Below are positions 22,352-30,235 of a stretch of DNA of 36,343 bases, in pieces (within the stretch, counting starts at the first letter, position 1; each line of letters starts with the position of its first letter). A program made the translations under genes and the position numbers. Under the pieces are notes generated by a model. It was not told the DNA's origin and ran no database searches. It saw only the letters and a program-made list of their open reading frames with translations. This DNA comes from Candidatus Poribacteria bacterium (lineage in GTDB: Bacteria > Poribacteria > WGA-4E > WGA-3G), in NCBI GenBank assembly GCA_022394775.1, contig JAGFCB010000196.1, positions 1 to 36,343 of the forward strand. Direction: 5' to 3'.

Positions 22352-23537
22352 ATTCTGGATTGCCATTTGTCTCCTCTTGATGATCGCCACCATCGCGCAG
22401 GCTGGTGGCGAAAAAGAGGTGCTATTTCCCGATCTGACCCCCGGACTCCATCTCTATCGTTACAATTGGGACCTTGAAACGTGTGTGCTTTACGTCGCCG
22501 AGATGTCCCGCAACGAACCGACGCTGCACTTTGAAGTCGCACTCGCAAACGCGCAAGTTTTAGGGAAAGAGACCGTCCGCTCTATGGCGAACCGTCGTAA
22601 CCAACGCGGTGATCGGCGCGTACTTGTCGCAGTCAATGGCGGTTTCGGCGTGCTCGGGGATATGCGCGGCTACGGCGGCGTGTTAGAGAACTTACACATC
22701 CAAGATGGTGAATTAATCACACAACCCACTGATACCGATGCATGCTTCGGCGTAACCGAGTCCGGCGAATTCTTGAGTTCCGCCGTAAAAATGGAAGGTA
22801 GTGTCGGGATAGGCACACATACACTATCGCTCGGATGTGTCAACCAGCGGAGACTGGATGGGTGTCAGGTAACGCTCTACACGCCACGCCTTGGTGAATC
22901 TACACGCACCAACCGCCGCCGCGGCGTAGAGGCAGTCATCAGTGGACTTTCATTGCCATTAACACCGCACTATGTCCACCCGTATCGTGTGGAAGAAGTT
23001 TCACGCGATGGAAACAACGCAATTCCGAGAGACGGGGCAATCCTCTGGATTAACGCACGACTGAAAGATCCGGCGGTGTCTCAGTTCAATGCGGGTGCTA
23101 ATGGCACGCTGACACTCTCCCTCTCGCCACCGGAATGGAATCATGTCCAACACGCTATCGGTGGACGGCTCCGACTTCTCAAGAACGGTGAGATAAATGA
23201 GATGCTGGTGAAAATGCACAACGAAGAGAAACGCCACGCACCCGGTAAACGCACACCTGTGCTAAATCTCAGCCACGAACCCCGAACCGCGCTCGGTTAC
23301 AATGCAGACAAACTCTTTTTGGTAGTCGCCGACGGACGGCAACCAAAATATAGTACCGGTCTAACGCTCTACGAACTCGCCAGCATACTCATCGAACTCG
23401 GCGCAACCGAAGCGATTAATCTCGACGGTGGCTCCTCCAGTACCTTTGTCGTTGAGGATACGGTCATCAACAAACCCTCTGGACAACAGGAGCGGGATGT
23501 CCTCAACGCCGTCTTTATCACAGCAGATGTCCAATAA
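22344..23537 (+). CDS. Secreted phosphodiester glycosidase-like protein (NAGPA domain)
   Basis: The 397-residue protein has a signal peptide (MRKFWIAICLLLMIATIAQA, cleavage after AQA) and a domain of the NAGPA/DUF2233 family, related to the enzyme that uncovers mannose 6-phosphate in animals. Diagnostic parts are VLVAVNGGFGVLGD (about residues 95-108), LGYNADKLFLVVADGR and INLDGGSSSTFVV near the C-terminus, with LYELASILIELGATEA between. Bacterial members are often involved in exopolysaccharide trimming. The ATG at 22344 is preferred because it begins the signal peptide; it overlaps the folB stop. The next gene follows after the REP array. Confidence 0.85.
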   Translation: MRKFWIAICLLLMIATIAQAGGEKEVLFPDLTPGLHLYRYNWDLETCVLYVAEMSRNEPTLHFEVALANAQVLGKETVRSMANRRNQRGDRRVLVAVNGGFGVLGDMRGYGGVLENLHIQDGELITQPTDTDACFGVTESGEFLSSAVKMEGSVGIGTHTLSLGCVNQRRLDGCQVTLYTPRLGESTRTNRRRGVEAVISGLSLPLTPHYVHPYRVEEVSRDGNNAIPRDGAILWINARLKDPAVSQFNAGANGTLTLSLSPPEWNHVQHAIGGRLRLLKNGEINEMLVKMHNEEKRHAPGKRTPVLNLSHEPRTALGYNADKLFLVVADGRQPKYSTGLTLYELASILIELGATEAINLDGGSSSTFVVEDTVINKPSGQQERDVLNAVFITADVQ

Positions 23538-23550
23538 GGCGCGGCTCTTC

Positions 23551-23675
23551 TGTAGGAGCGAGCTGTGCTCGCGATAGACTTTTCTGTAGGAGCGAGCTGT
23601 GCTCGCGACGTGTTCCTTGTAGGAGCGAGCTGTGCTCGCGATAGGCTTTTCTGTAGGAGCGATCTCTGGTCGCGA
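23551..23675 (+). repeat. REP-like hairpin array, four units
   Basis: Units TGTAGGAGCGAGC-TGT-GCTCGCGA start at 23551, 23585, 23618 and 23652, with a period of 33-34 bases. The first three are identical. The fourth has GCGATC-TCT-GGTCGC in place of GCGAGC-TGT-GCTCGC, and all six pairs are kept (one as G-U), which is compensatory change supporting selection on the hairpin. The unit resembles the Pseudomonas REP sequence. It lies in the gap between two secreted-protein genes and could protect or destabilise mRNA. Confidence 0.85.
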
Positions 23676-23697
23676 TCAACAATCTTGGAGACCCATT

Positions 23698-24753
23698 GTG
23701 AAAATCTATTTTAGCGTAATTAACCGGTTAACGATATTTCTATTGCTACTATTTTCTCCTGTTTTAGTCGTCAATGCAGCAGACACCCCGAAACTCCTGA
23801 AGGCTACCCCACTTTCCCAAACCGCAATTCAACTCCAGTTCGACGGACAATTACAAGCTGAAACCGCGGAAAATCTTGACAATTACCGTATCGCACCAGA
23901 TGTCCAACTCGAATACGCTTTACTTGATCAACGTTTGAATCGTGTCCTACTGATTACATCACCGTTAGAGATAGATAAAGACTACCGCCTCACGCTACCA
24001 AATATTCAGACCGGAATCGTTGTTAGGCTTCCATCTGTAAACGAGATAACCTTCGGCGCGGGCGAATCGGTTACCTTCTCTGGAGGCTTACAAGATACCA
24101 CACTACACGTCAATAAAGATCGGAAGACACGAAACAACAACGCCGGTGCCGAACCGACCCTCTTATGTAATCCGACGGGAAGCGTCTTCTTCGTCGCCTT
24201 TGACATGTATGATGCGTTTGAAGATATGGGAATCCGAGAACCGACACAGGTCTTAGAAGCAACGATAACCCTGCATGTCCAGCAATGTGAGACGGACGCT
24301 CCACAGACCGTCCTTTTCCGTCGTGTTCTGCTCCCTTGGAAGGAGGGCAGAGGTACGTCAACGCGTGCCGAAGATAACGAACTCACCTACAACAGTGCCT
24401 TGCATCGTAACCTCCCGTGGAATAAGCGTCCCGCGCAAGCCATGCTGTCAGGTATAGACGGCGACACCGAAAGCGATTACAACGGTTCTGAGGATGTCGC
24501 CCACCGCATAGACGGCACAATCGAAATCCAAGGTGCAGGAAAACATTATATACTCAAAAGCGAACTTCTGACCGACGCGGTCCGCTTCTGGGTCGCCAAC
24601 CCCGATTACAACTACGGCTACCTCTTCGCCTTACAAGATGGAAGCGTCCCAATCATCTTCTCTTCAAAAGAGGCAACCGATGAGAACCTACGTCCCGTCC
24701 TAAAAATCCGCTATCAGACCCAGCCACCTGTTAGAATCGAAACACCGGAATAA
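23698..24753 (+). CDS. Secreted protein with Ig-like and DNRLRE-type domains
   Basis: The 351-residue protein is exported: residues 1-25 form a signal peptide (FLLLLFSPVLVVNAAD). Residues about 30-110 form a beta-rich domain with SQTAIQLQFDGQLQ and LEIDKDYRLTL, resembling fibronectin/SbsA Ig-like repeats. Residues about 125-345 (LHVNKDRKTRNNNAGAEPTL ... RFWVANPDYNYGYLFALQ ... NLRPVLKIRY) fit the DNRLRE/CBM96 type, likely carbohydrate-binding. The GTG at 23698 follows GGAG by seven bases and is chosen over an upstream start that would run through the REP array. Confidence 0.75.
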   Translation: MKIYFSVINRLTIFLLLLFSPVLVVNAADTPKLLKATPLSQTAIQLQFDGQLQAETAENLDNYRIAPDVQLEYALLDQRLNRVLLITSPLEIDKDYRLTLPNIQTGIVVRLPSVNEITFGAGESVTFSGGLQDTTLHVNKDRKTRNNNAGAEPTLLCNPTGSVFFVAFDMYDAFEDMGIREPTQVLEATITLHVQQCETDAPQTVLFRRVLLPWKEGRGTSTRAEDNELTYNSALHRNLPWNKRPAQAMLSGIDGDTESDYNGSEDVAHRIDGTIEIQGAGKHYILKSELLTDAVRFWVANPDYNYGYLFALQDGSVPIIFSSKEATDENLRPVLKIRYQTQPPVRIETPE

Positions 24754-24792
24754 AAATGGACATAAATCGCTTATATATGTTATAATTTCCCC

Positions 24793-24897
24793 AAGTTGCT
24801 ACTAACACACTTTGGGCGTTTCAAGAAGGTTTTTTCAGGAACTTCCCACCCCGTAGAGGTGCTATTTCTATGCATAGGTGGCAACTTGCGTTATAAT
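24793..24897. repeat. Repeat element with hairpin and inverted ends (family C)
   Basis: AAGTTGC (24793-24799) and GCAACTT (24881-24887) are inverted. Between them is a hairpin, CACCCC-GTA-GAGGTG (24847-24861, one mismatch), then CTATTTCTAT. GTTATAAT follows the right end. The same hairpin-plus-GTTATAAT arrangement is at 3909-4008 before the dead transposase, so the repeat seems tied to transposase/Rpn-type genes. Confidence 0.55.
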
Positions 24898-25012
24898 TTG
24901 TTGAAGTAAAAATGTCCTGAACCAATGAAAGGCTTTAAGTGGCAAATTTTGATACAGCCTCTAAGAAAATCGCTGAAATATCTCCTATTTGAATATTATC
25001 TGGGAGGCAACT

Positions 25013-25282
25013 ATGGAACGCTCTTTCATTTCTGAACACTTCGCGGCAGAAGCACTACAGCAAGGTATAGAACAAGGTATAGAACAAGGTGCCAGAGAAC
25101 GCGCCCTGAAAGATATTTTTGAGGTGCTTACACTCCGATTAAAGCCGTATGCAGTGACTGTCTTCAAACCTACGCTTGAGACAATTGACGACTTAGATCG
25201 GCTTGCGCAATTGCATCGCGCTGCAATCCTTGCCGAGACGCTTGACGACTTCGCACAGGTGCTAATGGAAAACAGTAATTGA
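25013..25282 (+). CDS. C-terminal remnant of an Rpn/DUF4351-like nuclease family protein
   Basis: The 89-residue frame begins at the ATG after GGGAGG. It contains ALQQGIEQGIEQGARERA, the repeated E-Q-G hinge typical of the C-terminal end of Rpn-family (recombination-promoting, PD-(D/E)XK-like) proteins, and ends LHRAAILAETLDDFAQVL. The nuclease domain that normally precedes this hinge is absent, so it is either a short independent protein or a remnant. It has a family-C repeat upstream, as Rpn genes often do. A duplicated fragment of its end follows at 25291-25359. Whether it is translated is uncertain. Confidence 0.5.
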   Translation: MERSFISEHFAAEALQQGIEQGIEQGARERALKDIFEVLTLRLKPYAVTVFKPTLETIDDLDRLAQLHRAAILAETLDDFAQVLMENSN

Positions 25283-25290
25283 TATACCCG

Positions 25291-25359
25291 CGCGCAGCCG
25301 CAATCTTGGCAGAAAGGACGGAGGATTTCCGACAGGCTTTAGAGGCAAACGGAAATTGA
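25291..25359 (+). pseudogene. Duplicated fragment of the Rpn-like C-terminus
   Basis: In another frame the DNA after the stop encodes RAAAILAERTEDFRQALEAN and then GN and a stop. It parallels HRAAILAETLDDFAQVLMEN, SN and stop of the upstream gene: 13 of 22 residues agree by eye. It is too short to be a gene and looks like the decayed end of a tandem copy. Confidence 0.55.
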
Positions 25360-25395
25360 ACCTTGCTCTATTCTATCCAAAGTAGGAACAACTTT

Positions 25396-27324
25396 ATGAA
25401 AACTTTTCTCCTCTCCCTTTTCTTGATCTGTTGTGCCTCTGTTTTCATAGGGGGCCCCGAGCTGTTTTCACAAACAGATCGCGGCATGAAGCCTATTACG
25501 GTCCAGACATATACCGGCGAAGAAATTAACCTCTATGAAGCCTCGCACGCCCTCGTTATCGGGAACGGTAACTACACACATTGGAAACCACTCCCCGGTG
25601 CCCTGAAAGATGTGGAACAGGTTAAAACAGCACTTGAAACGCATGGATTCAACGTCACATTGAAAATGGATCTGCGCAAATCAGATTTTGACAGAGCTCT
25701 GGCAGAATTCGTCTTAGAAGCAGGGGGTGGTAAAGCCAACCGTCTGCTCTTTTACTATGCCGGCCATGGTTACACACGCAAAAGTGCCACGGGCGAAGAG
25801 CTTGGATACCTTGTCATGGTTGACGCGCATAATCCCACAGAAGACCCGATCGGTTTTGAAGTCGCGAGTATAGATATGAATTTCCTCGTAACACAGGCAG
25901 AAAAAATTCAGTCTCGGCACGTGTTATTCATGTTTGACAGTTGTTTCTCCGGTACCATTCTCAACGTTCGCGACGAAAAGAAGCCCCCCAAAAGCATCTC
26001 TGACAGTGTCATGCATCCTGTGCGGCAGTTTATTACTGCCGGTCGCGCCGGTGAAGTCGTGCCAGATCATAGCGATTTTAAACAGGTATTTCTGGATCTA
26101 ATTCAGGGACGTGCCCTCGATCCTTTTCCTGATGGTTACATAACGGGCGAGGAATTAGGCTACTACCTGAAGAACCAGGTACCGATCTATAACAAAACAC
26201 AACACCCGCAATACGGTAAAATCCGGGATCCGAGGTTAGATAAGGGTGATTTTGTGTTTGTGCTTTCCAAAAACGACGGAAACGGTGGGATTGGATTGGA
26301 CCCCGTAGCCGTCTTGGATATCACCAGCAAACCCAGCGGGGCATCCGTTTACGTTGATGGGATATTGGTTGGCAAGACTCCCCTCCGGAGTTATCAGATC
26401 GACACTGGTACCCGTCTTGAGAAGCAAGCGAATGTCAGTGTGAAGTTAAACGGCTATCGGAGCCTCGTCCGAAAAATAGCACTAAAAGGTGGACAGCAAT
26501 TCCCATGGGATGTTCGCTTGGAGGAAATGACTGCACAACCCCTGCCAAAATCGGAACTTCAACCACAACTCTCGAACTTCTTACAAACCATCTTGAACGA
26601 GGGAAAAGGGGATAATAAAGACTTAGCAAACTTTAACGATGCCATAAGGAAGGGGATTGATCCAATAGCCCAATTACGTTGGGCACGTAGATTCATACGG
26701 ATCGCTGAAAAGCGTGGAATGATAACACAACCGCAATTTCAACTACGACTCTTAGAATACCTATTAACTATCTTGAACAAGGGAAAGAGAGCTGGCGTAG
26801 AAGTTAGTGACTTAGAGTACAAACTCACGTCTGAAATAATGAGAATCACTAATCCATCAGACCAATTCGAATCTGCAACGCTATGGATAGAAATTATCTA
26901 CTATCGAAAACAACAAACTACACAACCCCTGCCAAAATCGGAATTTCAACCACAACTCTCTGACTTCTTACAAACCATCTTGAACGAAGGAAAAGGAAAT
27001 GGTAAACAAATTATTAGCTTAACAAAACTGAACGATGCTATAAGGAAAGAGATTGATCCAACAAGACAATTAATTTTGGCGCGTAGATTCATACGGTTCG
27101 CTGAAAGGTTCGGAGTGGTAACACAACCGCAATTTCAACTACGACTCTTGGAATACCTACAAACTATCTCGAAGGATGGAGAAGGGGATGTCATAGCAGT
27201 TAGTTACATAAAGTCCAAACTAATGGGAATCACTGATCCATCAGACCAATTCGCCTCTGCAACGTTATGGATAGAAATTATCTACTACCGAAAACAAGCA
27301 TCAGAAAAAATGAAACACAGATGA
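25396..27324 (+). CDS. Secreted caspase-like (C14) protease with PEGA and duplicated C-terminal domain
   Basis: The 642-residue protein has a signal peptide (about 1-25), then a caspase/metacaspase fold: HALVIGNGNYTHWKPLPGA (about 51-69), the catalytic His in FYYAGHGY (His124) and Cys in FDSCFSG (Cys183). A PEGA domain follows at about 305-377 (SKPSGASVYVDGILVGKTPL). Residues 379-507 and 508-636 are two copies of a 129-residue unit starting QPLPKSE and ending ATLWIEIIYYRKQ; they are nearly identical at the DNA level at both ends. The start at ATG 25396 follows AGGA by eight bases. The substrate is unknown; bacterial C14 enzymes can act in defence, cell death or protein turnover. Confidence 0.85.
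   Translation: MKTFLLSLFLICCASVFIGGPELFSQTDRGMKPITVQTYTGEEINLYEASHALVIGNGNYTHWKPLPGALKDVEQVKTALETHGFNVTLKMDLRKSDFDRALAEFVLEAGGGKANRLLFYYAGHGYTRKSATGEELGYLVMVDAHNPTEDPIGFEVASIDMNFLVTQAEKIQSRHVLFMFDSCFSGTILNVRDEKKPPKSISDSVMHPVRQFITAGRAGEVVPDHSDFKQVFLDLIQGRALDPFPDGYITGEELGYYLKNQVPIYNKTQHPQYGKIRDPRLDKGDFVFVLSKNDGNGGIGLDPVAVLDITSKPSGASVYVDGILVGKTPLRSYQIDTGTRLEKQANVSVKLNGYRSLVRKIALKGGQQFPWDVRLEEMTAQPLPKSELQPQLSNFLQTILNEGKGDNKDLANFNDAIRKGIDPIAQLRWARRFIRIAEKRGMITQPQFQLRLLEYLLTILNKGKRAGVEVSDLEYKLTSEIMRITNPSDQFESATLWIEIIYYRKQQTTQPLPKSEFQPQLSDFLQTILNEGKGNGKQIISLTKLNDAIRKEIDPTRQLILARRFIRFAERFGVVTQPQFQLRLLEYLQTISKDGEGDVIAVSYIKSKLMGITDPSDQFASATLWIEIIYYRKQASEKMKHR
26530..27303 (+). repeat. Tandem 387-bp coding duplication
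   Basis: Two in-frame units (26530-26916 and 26917-27303) lie inside the caspase-like gene. Ends such as CAACCCCTGCCAAAATCGGA are identical, while the middles have diverged by substitutions and small indels of whole codons. This suggests a fairly recent duplication that stays in frame. Confidence 0.8.
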
Positions 27325-27419
27325 TGCCAATTTCTGCTGGCGAATTTGAGATGGAAACAATGAAGATAGACCTGAAAACTACCTTGAGCTTTCGCTACAT
27401 GATAGCAGGAGCCCCTTAA
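27321..27419 (+). pseudogene. Possible SUMF1/formylglycine-type domain fragment
   Basis: An ATGATG overlapping the stop of the caspase-like gene opens a 32-codon frame starting MMPISAGEFEM. It resembles the start of SUMF1-type domains (usually 'l-IPAGeFqMGS'), which are often fused to caspase/PEGA proteins. The frame stops soon after and the rest of the domain is missing. It may be a decayed fusion partner. The match is short and could be chance. Confidence 0.35.
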
Positions 27420-27507
27420 TTTAGAGTCCGTATTCACCGTGATTTATACTTATACAAAGATGCAGAGATAACTTTTTCTCGTAGAAACGGTCTGTGAGCT
27501 CGATATT

Positions 27508-28794
27508 TCACATATACCTCCGCAAATGCTCTAAAGTCCGATCCACCGCGCCCAGATTCTCCGCAATCAACTGCTTCCCAACATTGCCCGCTGTCGTCCG
27601 CGCATCCGCATCGCCTAACCACACCGTGATCGCGTCCGCCAACGCTTGCGCAGTCCGAACCAATTTCGCACCACCGCGATCCACGAGTAGAGATGCCTCG
27701 TGTGCATTCTGGATCGTCGGACCGAAGATAACAGGCTTCGCCATCGCCGCCGGTTCCATCACATTGTGAACGCTCCCACGGAAACTCCCACCGACAAACG
27801 CAATATCTGCCAACCGATACAACTTCGCAAGAAGTCCGACGCTGTCAACGATAAGCACATCCACAGCCGACAAATCCATTTCAGACGTGAGTTCAGAAAA
27901 ACAGAGATGCGCTAATCCCTCGCGCCCCAGATGCCCACGAATCTCCTTGATCCGTTCAGGTGTCGGTTCATGCGGAACTAGGATTAGATGCGGATAGTTT
28001 TCCTGCGCGTTTTCCCGCAGCAACTGATACGCTGGCAATAACACCCTCTCGTCTTCTGTGTAGGTGCTACCCGCGATGAGAATCGAACGTTTTAGGGTTG
28101 CCTGTCCGGGGAAAAATTCGGCATCAGATTCAACAGAGATTGCCCGTCGATAAACCTGTTCATAGCGTGTATCCCCAGTGACAACGATCTCGTGCGCCGG
28201 TGAGCAGAGTTCTTGAAAGCGCGCCGCGTCCGCTTCGGAAATCGCACAATGCACATTGATATGCCGATGTACACTCCGAAAAAACGGTTTCACGAAACGC
28301 GACAACCGTTTCGATTCGGCGTGCAACGTTCCTGCGACCACGATAATCGGAATACTGTATTTAGCAGCTCTCCAAACGAGATTGGGCCAAATATCGAATT
28401 TGGAAAAAACTATGAGAGAGGGTTCAATGAGTTGTATTAAACGCTCAGCATTCCGGGGTGTATCTAACGGAAGATACACAGCCGCATCGGTGTAAGGGTA
28501 AGATTGGGCGTTCGGTGCAACGGAGGGTGAAAAGAATGTTAAGACAATTCGGGTTTCTCTGTAAATCGCTTCAATAAGCGGTTTCGCCTGCTCAAATTCT
28601 CCGACAGAGGTGAAGTGAAACCACACCGTTTTTTCTAAAGGACGCGCGATCTGAAGCTGGTTTGTGAGTTCAGTGAAGACCCGCTTCCGCCCTTTGATAC
28701 CTTCCTGAATTTTCGGATTGCAACACCACGCGCTGTAGAAACCGACGAACATCGCTGGCACTGCAAAGGCGTTATAGACAAGTTTCCAAAACAT
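27508..28794 (-). CDS. waaA: Kdo transferase WaaA (KdtA)
   Basis: WaaA adds Kdo residues to lipid IVA, the first step of LPS core assembly, at the inner membrane. The 428-residue protein begins with a hydrophobic anchor (about residues 5-22); VWFHFTSVGEFEQAKPLI (about 57-74) matches the GT30 N-terminal motif with the catalytic Glu; ILIAGSTYTEDE (about 241-252) and FVGGSFRGSVHNVMEPAAM (about 338-356) are the CMP-Kdo-binding parts, with Ser-Val in place of the common Gly-Gly in GGHN. Length is normal. It shows that the organism has an LPS-type outer membrane. It lies downstream of the thioredoxin gene on the same strand. Confidence 0.92.
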   Translation of the reverse strand: MFWKLVYNAFAVPAMFVGFYSAWCCNPKIQEGIKGRKRVFTELTNQLQIARPLEKTVWFHFTSVGEFEQAKPLIEAIYRETRIVLTFFSPSVAPNAQSYPYTDAAVYLPLDTPRNAERLIQLIEPSLIVFSKFDIWPNLVWRAAKYSIPIIVVAGTLHAESKRLSRFVKPFFRSVHRHINVHCAISEADAARFQELCSPAHEIVVTGDTRYEQVYRRAISVESDAEFFPGQATLKRSILIAGSTYTEDERVLLPAYQLLRENAQENYPHLILVPHEPTPERIKEIRGHLGREGLAHLCFSELTSEMDLSAVDVLIVDSVGLLAKLYRLADIAFVGGSFRGSVHNVMEPAAMAKPVIFGPTIQNAHEASLLVDRGGAKLVRTAQALADAITVWLGDADARTTAGNVGKQLIAENLGAVDRTLEHLRRYM

Positions 28795-28806
28795 AAGGAG
28801 GGAAAA

Positions 28807-28868
28807 TAAAAAAAATGGAAGGGTAGATGCAAGAAAAAGTTAATTTCTCAGGGATCCAACCTTCCATT
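28807..28868 (-). terminator. Possible terminator after the thioredoxin gene
   Basis: On the minus strand AATGGAAGG (plus 28860-28868) pairs with CCTTCCATT (plus 28814-28822), followed by TTTTTTTATTTT. The loop of 37 bases is long for a terminator, so confidence is low. Confidence 0.35.
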
Positions 28869-28882
28869 CAGGAGATAGGTGC

Positions 28883-29209
28883 TTACAGGACATCTAAGAT
28901 TTTCTTTTTAAGTGCTTCTTTAGGCATTGCCCCGACAATCTGCCCCGCGACTTTCCCGTCTTTGAACACAAGTAGCGTTGGGATACTCCGAACACCGTAC
29001 TGCATCGCGGTTTGACGATTATCATCAACATTTACTTTTCCAACTTTGAAGGTTTCTGAATTTTCCTCAGCGAGTTCCTCTAAGATCGGTGCAATCATTT
29101 TGCACGGACCACACCACTCCGCCCAAAAATCAACAACAATCGGGGTATCCGATGTAATCACCATTCCTTCAAATGTATCGTCACTAATTTCAAACGTATT
29201 CGCAGACAT
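28883..29209 (-). CDS. trxA: Thioredoxin
   Basis: Thioredoxin reduces disulfides in cytoplasmic proteins. The 108-residue protein has the active site WAEWCGPCKMIAP (about residues 29-41), the cis-proline motif SIPTLLVFKDG, and no signal peptide, so it is cytoplasmic. AAGGAG precedes the ATG by six bases. It is followed on the minus strand by a possible terminator and then waaA. Thioredoxin 1 is the best fit among paralogues. Confidence 0.95.
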   Translation of the reverse strand: MSANTFEISDDTFEGMVITSDTPIVVDFWAEWCGPCKMIAPILEELAEENSETFKVGKVNVDDNRQTAMQYGVRSIPTLLVFKDGKVAGQIVGAMPKEALKKKILDVL

Positions 29210-29398
29210 GATAGCTCCTTTTGTTTAGAATCAAGTAGGCAAAACTACCGCTCTAATTAATAATACTGTGCTTGCGCAATTTTCTTATAAGTCCATCAAG
29301 ATAGTCCATCAAGATGTTAATATGATACTCCATTTTGAGAAAAATTACCAATCATTTTTTCCTATCCATAGGGATAATATTTTTCGTTGTTTTTTCGC

Positions 29399-29427
29399 TT
29401 GATAAAAAATGTAAAGTATAATATACT
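29399..29427 (+). promoter_or_regulatory. Putative promoter of the molybdenum hydroxylase operon
   Basis: TTGATA (29399-29404) and TATACT (29422-29427) are 17 bases apart. A second, perfect TATAAT lies at 29417-29422 but has no good -35. Transcription would begin near 29434. Confidence 0.55.
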
Positions 29428-29506
29428 GAAAAAACCGAGATAACATATTATCTAACCAATGCAATAACTTTAATCCGAATCCATAATTGATTGAAGGAGG
29501 CATCGC

Positions 29507-30142
29507 ATGCCTGATAAAGAAAAAAAACAAGGCACGAACATCTCGCGCCGAAACTTCTTAAAAGGCGTAGGAACTGGCACCGTTGCCGCGACCGTCGCAC
29601 CAAGCGTTTTAATCAGTGGTGAGAAAGCCGCTGATGCCCAAGTAGGGGACGCTGTTGAGAGTGCAACAATTCAACTCAATATCAACGAAAAAATGTATCA
29701 AGTTGAAGTTGAAGCACGCACCACACTCTTAACTGTTTTACGCGACGGAATTGATACGAGCGGGAACAACGTCGACTTAACCGGTGCCAAGCTCATTTGT
29801 GACCGGGGTGAATGTGGCGGTTGCACCGTCATGGTCGACGGAAATCCGGTTTACGCTTGTATGATGCTTGCGATGGACGCACAAGACAAGCAGATAACAA
29901 CCGTTGAAGGCTTGGCAGATGGCGACGATTTGCATCCTGTCCAAGAAGCATTCATCCAGCACGACGCATTGATGTGCGGATTCTGCACACCCGGTTTCGT
30001 CGTTTCATCCGCAGCACTCTTGAACGAAAATACCAAACCGACACTCGAAGAAATTAAAGTCGGTTTGTCTGGCAACACATGTCGCTGTGGAACTTATCCA
30101 TTCATCTTTGATGCTGTCAAAACCGCATCACGGAAGATGTGA
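29507..30142 (+). CDS. [2Fe-2S] subunit of a Tat-exported molybdenum hydroxylase (PaoA-like)
   Basis: This small subunit passes electrons from the molybdenum site through two [2Fe-2S] clusters. The 211-residue protein begins with a twin-arginine signal (ISRRNFLKG at about 11-20, then an alanine-rich hydrophobic core), so the enzyme acts in the periplasm. The ferredoxin-like cluster uses CDRGECGGCTV and YAC (about 103-124), and the second uses CGFCTPG and CRCG (about 158-195). AAGGAGG lies eight bases before the ATG. It heads an operon with the Moco and FAD subunits and fits the E. coli PaoA type. The Tat pathway genes are at 5956-7035. Confidence 0.9.
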   Translation: MPDKEKKQGTNISRRNFLKGVGTGTVAATVAPSVLISGEKAADAQVGDAVESATIQLNINEKMYQVEVEARTTLLTVLRDGIDTSGNNVDLTGAKLICDRGECGGCTVMVDGNPVYACMMLAMDAQDKQITTVEGLADGDDLHPVQEAFIQHDALMCGFCTPGFVVSSAALLNENTKPTLEEIKVGLSGNTCRCGTYPFIFDAVKTASRKM

Positions 30143-30235
30143 TTCCTATTGCTTACTTGAAAGCGAGTCTCGACTTGCGAGACGCAAAAGCCGACCGTTC
30201 TCTTTTTTGAACGGTCGCCTATAGGAGGAAAACGT

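Noticed and set aside
23551..23675. CRISPR array
   Set aside because: Units are 24 bases with only 9-10-base spacers, strongly palindromic, and match REP sequences; no cas gene is present.
23632..23697. Upstream start of the DNRLRE-like gene inside the REP array
   Set aside because: It would translate REP units; GTG at 23698 has a well-placed GGAG and begins a normal signal peptide.
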